From Ruminococcus sp. (GTDB taxonomy: Bacteria; Bacillota; Clostridia; Oscillospirales; Ruminococcaceae): a DNA stretch of 46,566 bases. Positions 38,726 through 46,566 of the stretch are shown in pieces. Numbering within the stretch: the first letter of the stretch is position 1; every line of letters starts with the position of its first letter. The stretch lies in assembly GCF_024692365.1 (NCBI RefSeq), contig NZ_JAILMR010000131.1:1-46566 (forward strand). Reading direction: 5' to 3'. The notes under the pieces were generated by a model, which saw nothing but the letters and a program-made list of their open reading frames with translations, did not search any database and was not told the DNA's origin. The translations under genes were made by a program, and so were the position numbers.

Positions 38726-39517
38726 ATGCTGCCATTCATACAGACCGCCTACCTGTTCGCCCTGGGCAGCATTATAGGGTGGGTGCTGGAATTCTTCTAC
38801 CGCAAATTTTTCGACCCCGTTAACGTTGAGCGAAAATGGCTCAATCCCGGATTTCTTACAGGTCCGTATCTTCCGCTTTACGGATTTGCACTGCTGCTGC
38901 TTTTCTGGATGCGCAGGATAGAGCGTTTTATCCCGATAGATAACAACTACCTGCGAAAAGCCGTATTATTCGTTATAATGGCAGCCTGTATCACCGCCCT
39001 GGAATACTTCACGGGTCTGATATTCATAGTTAAGATGAAGATAATGCTGTGGGATTACACGCAGTTCTGGGGCAATATAAAAGGCATAATCTGCCCGATG
39101 TACAGTTTTTTCTGGCTGCTGCTTAGTCTGGGCTACTGTTTCTTCCTCGACCCGCCCATAACCCGCACAGTCGATCTACTGATAAATAACCTGCAATTCA
39201 CATTCTTTGTTGGTCTGTATTACGGCGTGTTCTTTATCGACCTCGCTATATCGCTGAACAACATGGTGAACATCGCCGAATTTGCACGTGAACACAATAT
39301 CATCGTCAAGATAGACGAACTCCGTGCGCAGATAGAATCATTCCGTGAAAAGACCCTCGGCAGCGCACATTTCTTCGTGCCACTAAGATTCTCCGATACT
39401 CTCCATAACAGCCTTGAACGTTACAGAGAATTCCGCGAGAATTTCAGCGTGGGAACTATCCGAGAAAATATCAAAGGCAATATCCGTGAAAACATCGACA
39501 AGATAAAGCGAAAATAA
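38726..39517 (+). CDS. DUF1113 / putative ABC transporter permease (CmpB-type) membrane protein
   Basis: This 263-residue protein begins with FALGSIIGWVLEFFYRKF and NPGFLTGPYLPLYGFALL, the signature of the family named ABC_trans_CmpB (DUF1113). Five or so membrane helices lie within residues 1-185. A cytoplasmic helical tail follows (about 200-263), rich in Arg/Glu with IREN/IKGN repeats. No ATPase partner is nearby and transport has not been shown for this family to my knowledge. AAGGAGG precedes the ATG. Confidence 0.85.
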   Translation: MLPFIQTAYLFALGSIIGWVLEFFYRKFFDPVNVERKWLNPGFLTGPYLPLYGFALLLLFWMRRIERFIPIDNNYLRKAVLFVIMAACITALEYFTGLIFIVKMKIMLWDYTQFWGNIKGIICPMYSFFWLLLSLGYCFFLDPPITRTVDLLINNLQFTFFVGLYYGVFFIDLAISLNNMVNIAEFAREHNIIVKIDELRAQIESFREKTLGSAHFFVPLRFSDTLHNSLERYREFRENFSVGTIRENIKGNIRENIDKIKRK

Positions 39518-39531
39518 ACCAATACAAAATC

Positions 39532-39571
39532 TGCCCCTGAGTGCTGCAAAAACACTTAGGGGCATTATTAT
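39532..39571 (+). terminator. Terminator after the DUF1113 gene
   Basis: A 12-bp stem (39532-39543 with 39553-39564, one G-U pair) followed by TTATTAT. It may also serve the opposing gene. Confidence 0.75.
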
Positions 39572-39903
39572 ACTGGAAAATCACCGTCTATAGGCATCGC
39601 GCCTGAATCCTGAGTTGACCAAAGTATCAATTGTTCAACAAATTTCGGAGTGATGCTTTCGGGAATATGGAACGGAAGCAGATACCTGTTCCAGTGTCCG
39701 TTTGTATCTTTTGCCTGAAATCTCCTGCCTTTGCTTATTACATATTCCCTATCAGCTTTCAGCGGGCAAGCAAGGATAAGATATTTGTCATCTGATATTA
39801 CGTGCAGAATATCGTAAGGAGAATCATCGTCAAGAGCGACATACCATAAATAAGTCTGTCCGCCGACAATTATTTTTCGTCTTCCCTTGGAGCTTATGCT
39901 CAC
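39568..39903 (-). CDS. Hypothetical protein, 111 residues
   Basis: I do not recognise this small soluble protein. It contains KIIVGGQTYLWYVALDDD, YLILACPLKADREYVISKGRRF and a C-terminal PESITPKFVEQLILW, and looks like a compact beta-rich domain. Translation starts at GTG 39901-39903 with GAGAGG nine bases upstream; an ATG nearby is in a different frame. It stands alone between a convergent gene and cobD. Confidence 0.75.
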   Translation of the reverse strand: MSISSKGRRKIIVGGQTYLWYVALDDDSPYDILHVISDDKYLILACPLKADREYVISKGRRFQAKDTNGHWNRYLLPFHIPESITPKFVEQLILWSTQDSGAMPIDGDFPV

Positions 39904-39972
39904 AGTACATCACCTCTCCGATTACCGATATATGTTAAAACAATTATAGCACAGCATTTTCGTACAGTCAAC

Positions 39973-40017
39973 AAAAACGCCATAGTACTTCCGAAATCAC
40001 ATCAGAAATACTATGGC
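39973..40017 (-). terminator. cobD terminator
   Basis: GCCATAGTA / TACTATGGC (39979-40017), followed on the minus strand by GTTTTTG. Confidence 0.8.
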
Positions 40018-40039
40018 TGAAATTTTCTATGGTGCAGTT

Positions 40040-41029
40040 TTACTTTATAAGCTGAGTAGTCAGAATATACGCTGCTACGCGCATCACTATCGCAAAAAGC
40101 ATAGTTGTCGCGCCTGCGCCTGTTACCAGCTGATTTGCCCAGAACACATCGCCTGCCGAAACAGGGTGAAGTGCATCGCCTATGCGCTGACGCTTTGTCA
40201 GCATACCGTTCCTTATCTCGTCACCGCCAAGCTGAATATCAAGCGCACCTGCGGCAACTGCCATTGTACAGCCTGAATTGGGGCTGGGCAAACGCTTCTT
40301 ATCTCTGAGATATATCTCCTGAGCATTTTTCTTGTCAAGTCTGAGGAAAGCCGCATCCCAGCGCATGAAAGTCGCCGCAAGCCTTGCGGGAATGAACATT
40401 ACTATATCATCGAGCTTTGCAGCCACACGACCGAAGTGCATATGCTCCTTGTCCTTAAATCCCACAGTATTGTCCATTATGTTGACTACACGGCAGAACA
40501 CAGCGCCCGGTCCGCCGAAAAGGCACGCCCAGAACATCGGACCTACCAGCATATCCACCGCATTTTCCGAAGCCGTTTCGACTGCACATTTAGCGCAATC
40601 AGAAGCGTCCATATTGCTGATATCGCGGTCAGTTATACGCCTGAGATATCTGCGGGCACCATCAGCATTGTTCGCCCTTACCGCGCGGAAAACTCCCATC
40701 AGCCCCTGTCTCATCGCCTTGCCCGAGATAGACATCCAGCAAAGCAGACCTTCAGCTATGATACCGACTATCACATTCAGCTTGTAGCACAGCAGCAGAA
40801 AAGCAAGGCTTGTACCCATGCATATCAGCAGTGTCATGACCACCAGCATTATCCCCGCCATATTCTGTGCATCGGGGGAATCGAGATAAGCATTTTTCAG
40901 GATTATCTCCAGCCTTTTCACCATACGCCTGACAAGCTCGGCAGGGTAAAAGCTGTTATTTGGGTCACCGAGGATCATATCCAGCGAGAACCCGAGTGCA
41001 AGCGCACACAATGAATTCATTATCATCAT
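40040..41029 (-). CDS. cobD: Adenosylcobinamide-phosphate synthase (CobD/CbiB)
   Basis: This 329-residue membrane enzyme joins adenosylcobyric acid with the aminopropanol arm in cobamide assembly. SLDMILGDPNNSFYPAELVRRM, ETASENAVDMLVGPMFWACLFGGPGAVFCRVVNIMDNTVG and SPNSGCTMAVAAGALDIQLGG are the diagnostic CbiB blocks. Several membrane segments are present. No other cobamide gene is in the window, so the rest of the pathway must lie elsewhere. A GGGAG site lies 10 nt before the ATG. Confidence 0.95.
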   Translation of the reverse strand: MMIMNSLCALALGFSLDMILGDPNNSFYPAELVRRMVKRLEIILKNAYLDSPDAQNMAGIMLVVMTLLICMGTSLAFLLLCYKLNVIVGIIAEGLLCWMSISGKAMRQGLMGVFRAVRANNADGARRYLRRITDRDISNMDASDCAKCAVETASENAVDMLVGPMFWACLFGGPGAVFCRVVNIMDNTVGFKDKEHMHFGRVAAKLDDIVMFIPARLAATFMRWDAAFLRLDKKNAQEIYLRDKKRLPSPNSGCTMAVAAGALDIQLGGDEIRNGMLTKRQRIGDALHPVSAGDVFWANQLVTGAGATTMLFAIVMRVAAYILTTQLIK

Positions 41030-41141
41030 AAACTTTTTTCTCCCATTAGATGCCGCCGAATCACCGACAGCAAAAGCTAAGTTATGTCATATATAAATAT
41101 TATAACATAAAATACTGCAAATGTAAAGACCTCGAATTTTG

Positions 41142-41176
41142 GAATTCATAATTCAGAATGCATAATTCAAAATTAT
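41142..41176 (+). repeat. AT-rich AATTCATAATTC repeat
   Basis: GAATTCATAATTCAGAATG followed by CATAATTCAAAATTAT. It is related to the repeat at the end of atpG (24892-24920). Confidence 0.6.
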
Positions 41177-41218
41177 TGGCAGGACGGTGACGTAGTTGCC
41201 ATCAATCACCAAAGCGCA

Positions 41219-41329
41219 TACCAAAATGTACGACAAACTATTAGAGCGATACGAACTCATACCAAAAGATGCGCGGGCATACCAAACAGTACGAGCGTGT
41301 ACCAAAGTATACGACCGTATCATTTGGTA
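41219..41329 (+). repeat. Second 10-bp-period TAC[C/G]A array
   Basis: TACCA or TACGA begins at 41219, 41229, 41250, 41260, 41280, 41290, 41300 and 41310. All lie on a 10-bp grid apart from one extra base between the second and third copies. Positions 41239 and 41270 hold degenerate units. The end has two cores on the opposite strand, TACGG (41319 back to 41315) and TACCA (41329 back to 41325), again 10 bp apart. It resembles the array at 19431-19590, is more decayed, and has the same placement between divergent genes. Confidence 0.85.
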
Positions 41330-41352
41330 TGCGTGAACTATGCCCGCGCACG

Positions 41353-41662
41353 AAATCGAACAGCGAAGCGAATTCGATTTCTCGACCCGAGGTACGAGGG
41401 GCGACATCGTTCAACTCAGTTCTTATGATAAGAACGGGATATTCACCCCTCTCTACGTTCGGGTCGAGCCGTCAAAAACGCTTCGCTGTTTGACGGCGGG
41501 CGAAGCAATAAATCTACGCAGATAGAAAAAGCGTGGACGATTGATTGTCCACGCTCTGAAATTTTGTTATTTCTGCGCCTTGACCGAGAGGCTCTGCCTC
41601 TAACAATCAGCTTTGCTGATTGTGTGCTCATCCGCAAACTTTTCGCGAAAAGTTTGATCAAA
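41353..41662. repeat. Chain of perfect hairpins
   Basis: Successive inverted repeats: AAATCGAA/TTCGATTT (41353-41380); CTCGACCCGA/TCGGGTCGAG (41381-41468), which encloses GTTCTTA/TAAGAAC; CCGTCAAA/TTTGACGG (41469-41496); GCGTGGAC/GTCCACGC (41531-41554); AGAGGC/GCCTCT (41587-41601); ACAATCAGC/GCTGATTGT (41603-41623); a 22-bp perfect palindrome centred on TTCGCGAA (41635-41656); and TTTGATCAAA (41653-41662). It looks like a mosaic intergenic repeat element of REP/MITE type; no transposase is present. Confidence 0.8.
41526..41554 (-). terminator. Terminator-like hairpin, minus orientation
   Basis: GCGTGGAC/GTCCACGC (41531-41554) is followed on the minus strand by TTTTTC. No minus-strand gene ends here, so it may be part of the repeat element or guard cobD against antisense transcription. 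Confidence 0.5.
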
Positions 41663-41714
41663 AGCTCTCTTCCTTGGCATTCCCCACACCATTGTTAAAA
41701 TCCGCACTCACCTA

Positions 41715-41743
41715 TTGGCAAATGCGGACAAATGTGCTATAAT
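41715..41743 (+). promoter_or_regulatory. dnaE promoter
   Basis: TTGGCA (41715-41720), 17 bp, TATAAT (41738-41743). Confidence 0.8.
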
Positions 41744-41794
41744 ATATAAGATATACTTAAACGGTCTGACAGCCAGACCAAAGGAGGACTTCCC

Positions 41795-44700
41795 TTGCCC
41801 GATTTCGTTCATCTTCATCTGCACAGTGAATATTCACTGCTGGACGGTGCCTGCCGTATCGACAGACTTGCTGCACGTCTGAAAGAGGTGGGTCAGACTG
41901 CCTGTGCAGTTACCGACCACGGCAATATGTTTGCAGAAATAGAATTCTATAACGCCATGAAAGCCGCAGGGATAAAGCCCATTCTCGGATGTGAAGTTTA
42001 TGTGGCACAGGGCAGCCGCGAGGACAGAGATCACCGCGAAGGCAAGCCCTATCATCTTATACTTTTATGCGAAAACGAAACAGGCTACCGCAATCTGATC
42101 AAACTGGTATCACTGGGCTACACCGAAGGCTTTTACAGCCGTCCCCGAATAGACCTTGAACTGCTGAGGAAGTTCCACGAGGGACTGATATGCCTTTCGG
42201 GTTGCATAGCAGGTGAACTCGCCCGCAAGATAGCGAACAGCAACTATAAGGGCGCTGTGGAAACTGCCAAACTCTACCGCGATATTTTTGGTGAGGATAA
42301 CTATTTCATCGAGATACAGAAACACCGCGACCCTGTCGAGCAAAGGGTAATGCCCTCGCTGATACGCCTTGCCGATGAAACGGGCATACCCCTCTGCCTT
42401 ACCAACGACTGCCACTATCTGCGGCGGGAAGATTCTCAGGCACAGCAGGTGCTGATGTGCATATCAACTGCCACCACCACCGATGACCCTGCCATATCAT
42501 TTGCAAGTGATGAGTTCTATGTGAAGTCAGCCGAGGAAATGGCACAGCTATATCCTGCGATTCCCGATGCTATGCTGAACACCGTCCGCATAGCGGACAG
42601 GTGCAACGTGGAGATAAATTTCGGAAGCACGGTACTGCCTTACTTTGGAATTGAGGGAGTAAATGACAACGCAGAGTACCTACGCAATATGTGCCGCGAG
42701 GGGCTTTACAGGCGCTACGGCGAGCCCTCACAAGAAGCCATTGAACGGATGGAATACGAGCTTTCTGTTATAAACGGCATGGGCTATACCGACTACTACC
42801 TGATAGTCTGGGATTTCATCAACTACGCCAAAAGCCACGATATCCCCGTGGGACCGGGACGAGGTTCAGGCGCGGGCAGCCTTTGCGCTTACTGCATCGG
42901 CATCACCGATATCGACCCGCTGAAATATGACCTGCTGTTCGAGCGTTTTCTCAACCCCGAAAGAGTCACCATGCCCGATTTTGATATCGACTTCTGCGTT
43001 GAGGGCAGACAGAGGGTCATAGATTACGTTGTTGAAAAATACGGTGCCGACCACGTTGCGCAGATAGCGACCTTTGGCACACTTGGTGCAAAACAGGCGC
43101 TCCGCGATGTTGCGCGTACTATGGGTGAGCCCTATGCCACAGGCGACAGGCTGGCAAAGGCTGCACCGCGTTCAATGGCGCTTAGCGTTTCGGTGGAAAA
43201 GATACCCGAGCTGAGAGATATGTACAACAGCGATATGAAGCTGAGGAAGATAATCGACACCGCCATACTGATAGAGGGTATGCCAAGGAACGTTTCTACC
43301 CATGCGGCTGGCGTTGTAATAACCAAAGAACCCGTTGACTTCTATGTGCCCCTGTATGCCCGTGACGGTGCAGTTTCCACACAGTATACCATGACAGTGC
43401 TTGAAAGGCTGGGGCTCCTGAAAATAGATTTTCTCGGACTTAGCAACCTCACGATAATCAAGCACTGCTGTGACGAGATAAAAAAGACTCATCCCGATTT
43501 TGATATTGAGCATATCCCACTTGACGACAAGGCGGTTTACGATATGCTGTCCCGCGGTGAGACCGAGGGCGTTTTCCAGTTTGAATCAGGTGGAATGACA
43601 GCGACCATCATGAAGCTTCGTCCATCGGGGATAGAAGACCTCATCGCGGTGCTTTCGCTGTACCGTCCCGGTCCTATGGATTCCATACCGAACTATATCC
43701 GCTGCCGCCACGACCCTAAGCTGGTGCGCTACAAGCACCCCATGCTGAAACCGATACTGGAAGTCACCTACGGCTGTATAGTTTATCAGGAACAGGTAAT
43801 GCAGATATTCCGCTCTCTGGCGGGATATTCTTTCGCAAGAGCTGACCTTGTAAGGCGTGCCATGTCCAAGAAGAAAGCCGATGTTCTGGAGAACGAGCGC
43901 AAGGCTTTTGTTTGGGGCGATAATGATGTCTGCGGGGCGGTGGCAAACGGTATTCCCGAAAAGACCGCAAATGAGATATTCGATGAAATGACCAGCTTTG
44001 CCAGCTACGCATTCAATAAATCCCACGCGGCGGCATACGCTACGGTGGCGTACAGAACAGCTTATCTGAAATGCCACTTTTTCAAGGAATACTTCTCGGC
44101 GCTGATGACGGACGCTATCAACGAGAGCACTGACAAGCTCTACGGATATATCTCAGCCGCCAAAAAGCGGGGTGTTGCTGTGCTTCCGCCTGATATCAAC
44201 AAGAGTATCGGCGGTTTCAGCGGCGAGGGCGATTCCATACGATTCGGGCTGCTTGGCATAAAGGGGCTTGGCAGCAACTCGATAGCCGCGATAATAAGGG
44301 AGAGGTCACTGGGCGGCGAATTCGTCAGCTTGCAGGACTTCTGCCGACGTATGCAAGGCAGGGATATTCACACCAAAACAGCTGAAGCCCTTATCAAAGC
44401 GGGGGCGATGGATTCTCTGCCGCTGAACAGGCATGAAAAGCTGATAAACTGCGGTGTGATACTCGGCGACCTAAGCAGATCGGCAAATGACAGGCTAGAG
44501 GGGCAACTGGACTTTTTCGGCAGCAGTCCTGCGGGAAGCAGTCTTGAAAAGCCCATCATAGATGCAGAGGAGTTTTCCTCGGAAGAACTGCTTGCTTACG
44601 AACATGAAGCGCTGGGAATGTATCTTTCAGCCCACCCGATAGACACCTGCGAGCCATTCGCAAAAGCAGCAGGATTCACGGCAGTCAGGACTATTCTCGA

Positions 44701-45217
44701 TGCGGGACTCAGTGGCGAGGGCAAGACCGCTGATATACTCGTCATGGTGACAAAGAAACGTGCTTTCGCCACAAAAAAGGGGGACATGATGTGCTTTGCC
44801 GCCTGCGAGGACAAGTCAGGCGAGATAGAAACAGTGGTATTCCCGAAAGTATACCTTGCGGCAGGCAAGCAGGTAAGCGAGAACGCGGTGCTTCACATAA
44901 GGGGCAAGGTTTCGGTGAAAGATGACGAACCCCCGAAGATAATTGCCGACCTTGTGGAAACAGGCGAAAGGTTCGTGACACAGGCGCTTGGCAGAGGGAT
45001 TTGTCTGCGGTTGGATTCAAGGGACAAGCCGCGGCTTGAAGCATTAAGCGCAGCAGTACACAAATACGCAAGCGAAAGCGGAACTTCCCTTACGATATAT
45101 TTTTCAGACCTGAACCGCCGCACCGCCATAAAGGGCGCCCGCAGGATACGTATAAACGACAGGATAATGAACGAGCTCACCGATATAGTCGGCGAGGGCA
45201 ACACAGCATTCGGATAA
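41795..45217 (+). CDS. dnaE: DNA polymerase III subunit alpha
   Basis: This 1140-residue replicative polymerase is of the DnaE1 type. An N-terminal PHP domain (VHLHLHSEYSLLDGA, HGNMF) is followed by the palm with GPGRGSGAGSL and the catalytic aspartates in PDFDIDF (about 395-399). A third aspartate lies in LKIDFLGLSN (about 545). A helix-hairpin-helix region (FGLLGIKGLG) and an OB-fold region (about 970-1060) lie toward the C terminus. The start is TTG 41795 after AAGGAGG with a 7-nt gap. It is first in a row with the DUF3006-like gene. Confidence 0.97.
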   Translation: MPDFVHLHLHSEYSLLDGACRIDRLAARLKEVGQTACAVTDHGNMFAEIEFYNAMKAAGIKPILGCEVYVAQGSREDRDHREGKPYHLILLCENETGYRNLIKLVSLGYTEGFYSRPRIDLELLRKFHEGLICLSGCIAGELARKIANSNYKGAVETAKLYRDIFGEDNYFIEIQKHRDPVEQRVMPSLIRLADETGIPLCLTNDCHYLRREDSQAQQVLMCISTATTTDDPAISFASDEFYVKSAEEMAQLYPAIPDAMLNTVRIADRCNVEINFGSTVLPYFGIEGVNDNAEYLRNMCREGLYRRYGEPSQEAIERMEYELSVINGMGYTDYYLIVWDFINYAKSHDIPVGPGRGSGAGSLCAYCIGITDIDPLKYDLLFERFLNPERVTMPDFDIDFCVEGRQRVIDYVVEKYGADHVAQIATFGTLGAKQALRDVARTMGEPYATGDRLAKAAPRSMALSVSVEKIPELRDMYNSDMKLRKIIDTAILIEGMPRNVSTHAAGVVITKEPVDFYVPLYARDGAVSTQYTMTVLERLGLLKIDFLGLSNLTIIKHCCDEIKKTHPDFDIEHIPLDDKAVYDMLSRGETEGVFQFESGGMTATIMKLRPSGIEDLIAVLSLYRPGPMDSIPNYIRCRHDPKLVRYKHPMLKPILEVTYGCIVYQEQVMQIFRSLAGYSFARADLVRRAMSKKKADVLENERKAFVWGDNDVCGAVANGIPEKTANEIFDEMTSFASYAFNKSHAAAYATVAYRTAYLKCHFFKEYFSALMTDAINESTDKLYGYISAAKKRGVAVLPPDINKSIGGFSGEGDSIRFGLLGIKGLGSNSIAAIIRERSLGGEFVSLQDFCRRMQGRDIHTKTAEALIKAGAMDSLPLNRHEKLINCGVILGDLSRSANDRLEGQLDFFGSSPAGSSLEKPIIDAEEFSSEELLAYEHEALGMYLSAHPIDTCEPFAKAAGFTAVRTILDAGLSGEGKTADILVMVTKKRAFATKKGDMMCFAACEDKSGEIETVVFPKVYLAAGKQVSENAVLHIRGKVSVKDDEPPKIIADLVETGERFVTQALGRGICLRLDSRDKPRLEALSAAVHKYASESGTSLTIYFSDLNRRTAIKGARRIRINDRIMNELTDIVGEGNTAFG

Positions 45218-45229
45218 GGAGAGAGAACT

Positions 45230-45397
45230 ATGGGACCTATAATATACAAAGTTGCAAGGATAGACGGCGATTACGCACATCTTACAAACACCGAAACAGG
45301 CGAGGATATACTCGTTGCGATGGCACTTCTGCCCGATGAAACAGATGAGGGCATGGTGCTCAGGTGGGAGAATTTTGAATACAGCGTTGAGGAATAA
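45230..45397 (+). CDS. DUF3006-like small protein
   Basis: This 55-residue ORF begins MGPIIYKVARIDGDYAHL, continues with LLPDETDEGMVLRW and ends NFEYSVEE. The pattern (RIDGDYA..., then a proline-led LLP block and a 'GMVL' turn) fits DUF3006, tiny beta-barrel proteins of Firmicutes with no known role. AAGGAGAG lies about 7 nt before the ATG, 12 bases after the dnaE stop, so it is probably translated from the dnaE mRNA. Confidence 0.75.
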   Translation: MGPIIYKVARIDGDYAHLTNTETGEDILVAMALLPDETDEGMVLRWENFEYSVEE

Positions 45398-45444
45398 CAG
45401 TCTACTGCAAAATATGACATATGAAATAATTTGTTTCAGATGTC

Positions 45445-45473
45445 TTTACTTTTGTTTGTTGTTATGGTATAAT
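45445..45473 (+). promoter_or_regulatory. Promoter of the YqeG-like gene
   Basis: TTTACT (45445-45450), 17 bp, TATAAT (45468-45473). Confidence 0.65.
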
Positions 45474-45505
45474 ATTTCTAACGATAAAATGACTAAGGTG
45501 AATTT

Positions 45506-45997
45506 ATGGTATTTATTTTCAAACCGACATATGTTTTTGACAAGGTGAAGGATATTACTCCCGAGTATCTTAAAAAGCATAACATCAAAGGGCTTCTGCT
45601 CGATCTTGACAATACGCTGACCACACACAACAATCCTGTGGTGCCGCAGTCAAGTCTGGATTGGATAGAGCTTATGAAACAGAACGGCATAAAGCTGATG
45701 ATAGTATCGAACAACCACGCGCCGAGAGTAACTCCATTTGCACAGCAGCTGGGTATCGACTTTGAGTGCGAGGGCGCTAAGCCGCTGACTTTTGGGTACA
45801 GCAGAGCAATAAAGCGCATGGGGCTGAAAAAAAGCGAGGTAGCCGCAGTGGGCGACCAGATATTCACGGATATAATGGGTTCAAACCTCAAAGGGATACG
45901 CTCCTTCTTCGTTTTCCCCATCAAGCCCGAAGAAAGCCTGCCTTTCAGGTTCAAGAGAGCCTGCGAAAAGCCGTTTCTGCCAAAACTGAACAAGTAG
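45506..45997 (+). CDS. yqeG: YqeG family HAD phosphatase (subfamily IIIA)
   Basis: This 163-residue haloacid dehalogenase fold protein has motif I DLDNTLT (about 33-39), motif II VSNN (about 67-70), and motif III with lysine and aspartates at AKPLTFGY and VGDQIFTDI. This set and the size are those of YqeG. Related enzymes dephosphorylate phosphatidylglycerophosphate, which makes a lipid role possible but unproven here. AAGGTGA precedes the ATG. Confidence 0.92.
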   Translation: MVFIFKPTYVFDKVKDITPEYLKKHNIKGLLLDLDNTLTTHNNPVVPQSSLDWIELMKQNGIKLMIVSNNHAPRVTPFAQQLGIDFECEGAKPLTFGYSRAIKRMGLKKSEVAAVGDQIFTDIMGSNLKGIRSFFVFPIKPEESLPFRFKRACEKPFLPKLNK

Positions 45998-46040
45998 CTT
46001 ACGGTCAGAGTGACCGAATAAATAAACGGAGGTATGTAAC

Positions 46041-46232
46041 ATGAGTGATTTTTTCAGAGAGCTGATAGGAGTCAAGTGCAACTTTGCTACCGATGACGGT
46101 GAGTACCGCAATTATGTGCTGAGAGATATCTCAAACGAATGGATAGTTGTTGAAAAAGGCGCAGAATCGGTATATCTAAATCTTTCTCACGTTATTTCCA
46201 TCAAAGTAGCAAACGTTCAGGAAGATAACTGA
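46041..46232 (+). CDS. Small conserved-looking hypothetical protein, 63 residues
   Basis: I cannot name this protein. It reads as a compact beta-rich domain: FFRELIGVKCNFATDDGEY, then VLRDISNEWIVVEKG and YLNLSHVISIKV, reminiscent of Sm-like or small beta-barrel folds. GGAGG lies 8-10 nt before the ATG. It follows the YqeG gene by 43 bases and is closed by a strong terminator, so it is likely the last gene of that transcript. Confidence 0.75.
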   Translation: MSDFFRELIGVKCNFATDDGEYRNYVLRDISNEWIVVEKGAESVYLNLSHVISIKVANVQEDN

Positions 46233-46248
46233 TCTTTAAAGTTACGTA

Positions 46249-46284
46249 AAAACCACCCGTGTGATATGCACGGGTGGTTTTGTG
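46249..46284. terminator. Bidirectional terminator
   Basis: AAAACCACCCGTG (46249-46261) with CACGGGTGGTTTT (46269-46281). Both strands give a T-rich tail, which suits the convergent genes on either side. Confidence 0.88.
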
Positions 46285-46566
46285 TTATAATCTGAACATA
46301 TATCCTGCTACAGCTATCTTATCGCCTATCTTCATGCGCTGCCACTGTATGATATAGGAGCCGTTTTCTTTTGCGAAAGCCTTCTGGGCTTCTTTAAGCA
46401 TATCTCCGCCGATAAGACCGGGTACGAGATAATCGTCGGAATCATCGACTTCATCAAGTGACCAGCCCTCGGGGTCTTCGGGGATTATGTACACGTTCAT
46501 GGAACGCTTATCTATTGCGGTATTCATGGCTTTCACTATATCCTCGGAAGAACTAACTGTCACAAG
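46285..46566 (-). CDS. Hypothetical protein, C-terminal part (cut by window edge)
   Basis: At least 93 codons on the minus strand run off the right edge, so the start is not visible; the GTG at 46561-46563 is probably internal. The sequence includes VKAMNTAIDKRSMNVYIIPEDPEGWSLDEVDD, LVPGLIGGDMLKEAQKAF and IIQWQRMKIGDKIAVAGYMF. I do not recognise the family. Confidence 0.7.
   Translation of the reverse strand, partial: LVTVSSSEDIVKAMNTAIDKRSMNVYIIPEDPEGWSLDEVDDSDDYLVPGLIGGDMLKEAQKAFAKENGSYIIQWQRMKIGDKIAVAGYMFRL

Larger units (their letters stand above)
41030..41794. other. Large non-coding region between cobD and dnaE
   Basis: This stretch of 765 bases lies between divergent genes. It holds a short AATTCATAATTC repeat (41142-41176), the second 10-bp-period array (41219-41329), a chain of hairpins (41353-41662) and the dnaE promoter (41715-41743). 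Reading frames across it have no ribosome sites and follow the repeats, so I call no gene. Confidence 0.75.

Noticed and set aside
41269..41661. Short open frames on both strands in the cobD-dnaE gap
   Set aside because: They follow the periodic array and hairpin DNA, have no ribosome sites and no family.

Overview
The window looks like chromosomal DNA from a Ruminococcus-type member of the Clostridia, close in character to R. albus. Two secreted proteins carry dockerin domains with duplicated DxNxDGxxNVTD calcium loops. Intergenic DNA is AT-rich, ribosome binding sites are strong GGAGG types, TTG and GTG starts occur, and spoVG, yabP and yabQ are present. The species call is an inference from gene content.

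Left part (1-19.3 kb): the 5' end of ppdK (minus). Next comes a three-gene operon of two paralogous small membrane proteins and an XRE regulator, with three operator-like palindromes around its promoter. An NAD-dependent epimerase follows. A plus-strand trio holds a degenerate MBOAT acyltransferase-like protein, a truncated partner with a Thr/Pro/acidic tail, and a YhcC-type radical SAM protein. Then come yabP-yabQ, a giant BspA-type leucine-rich-repeat protein ending in a dockerin, a heterodimeric ABC exporter, spoVG, murC, lexA, a zinc-ribbon membrane protein and a glycosyltransferase.

Middle (19.3-32.4 kb): a 608-base intergenic region holds a striking 16-unit array with exact 10-bp period, followed by a promoter bracketed by two TetR-like palindromes. 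The complete F1Fo ATP synthase operon (atpI-B-E-F-H-A-G-D-C) follows; its c subunit has the two-carboxylate pattern of Na+-type rotors. On the minus strand lie pntAA-pntAB-pntB (transhydrogenase), a urease-alpha homologue whose catalytic barrel is missing, and gdhA with a terminator-like leader and a 48-residue downstream ORF. Together these form an energy and redox block: ion gradient, NADPH supply and ammonia assimilation.

Right part (32.4-46.6 kb): an AraC-type regulator with a pseudo-receiver domain, a second dockerin protein, a lipoprotein, guaB, a 2H phosphoesterase, a GNAT acetyltransferase, a DUF1113-type membrane protein, cobD, dnaE, a DUF3006-like small protein, YqeG and two unknown genes. 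The cobD-dnaE gap holds a second copy of the 10-bp-period array, followed by a run of hairpins.

The strongest candidates for something undescribed are the two 10-bp-phased TAC[C/G]A arrays, both between divergent genes. Next is a set of intact genes that look like catalysis-dead relatives of known enzymes: the barrel-less urease alpha, and the MBOAT without its histidine beside a DHHW-like protein without its hydrolase domain. No tRNA, rRNA, CRISPR array, insertion sequence or transposase was recognised.
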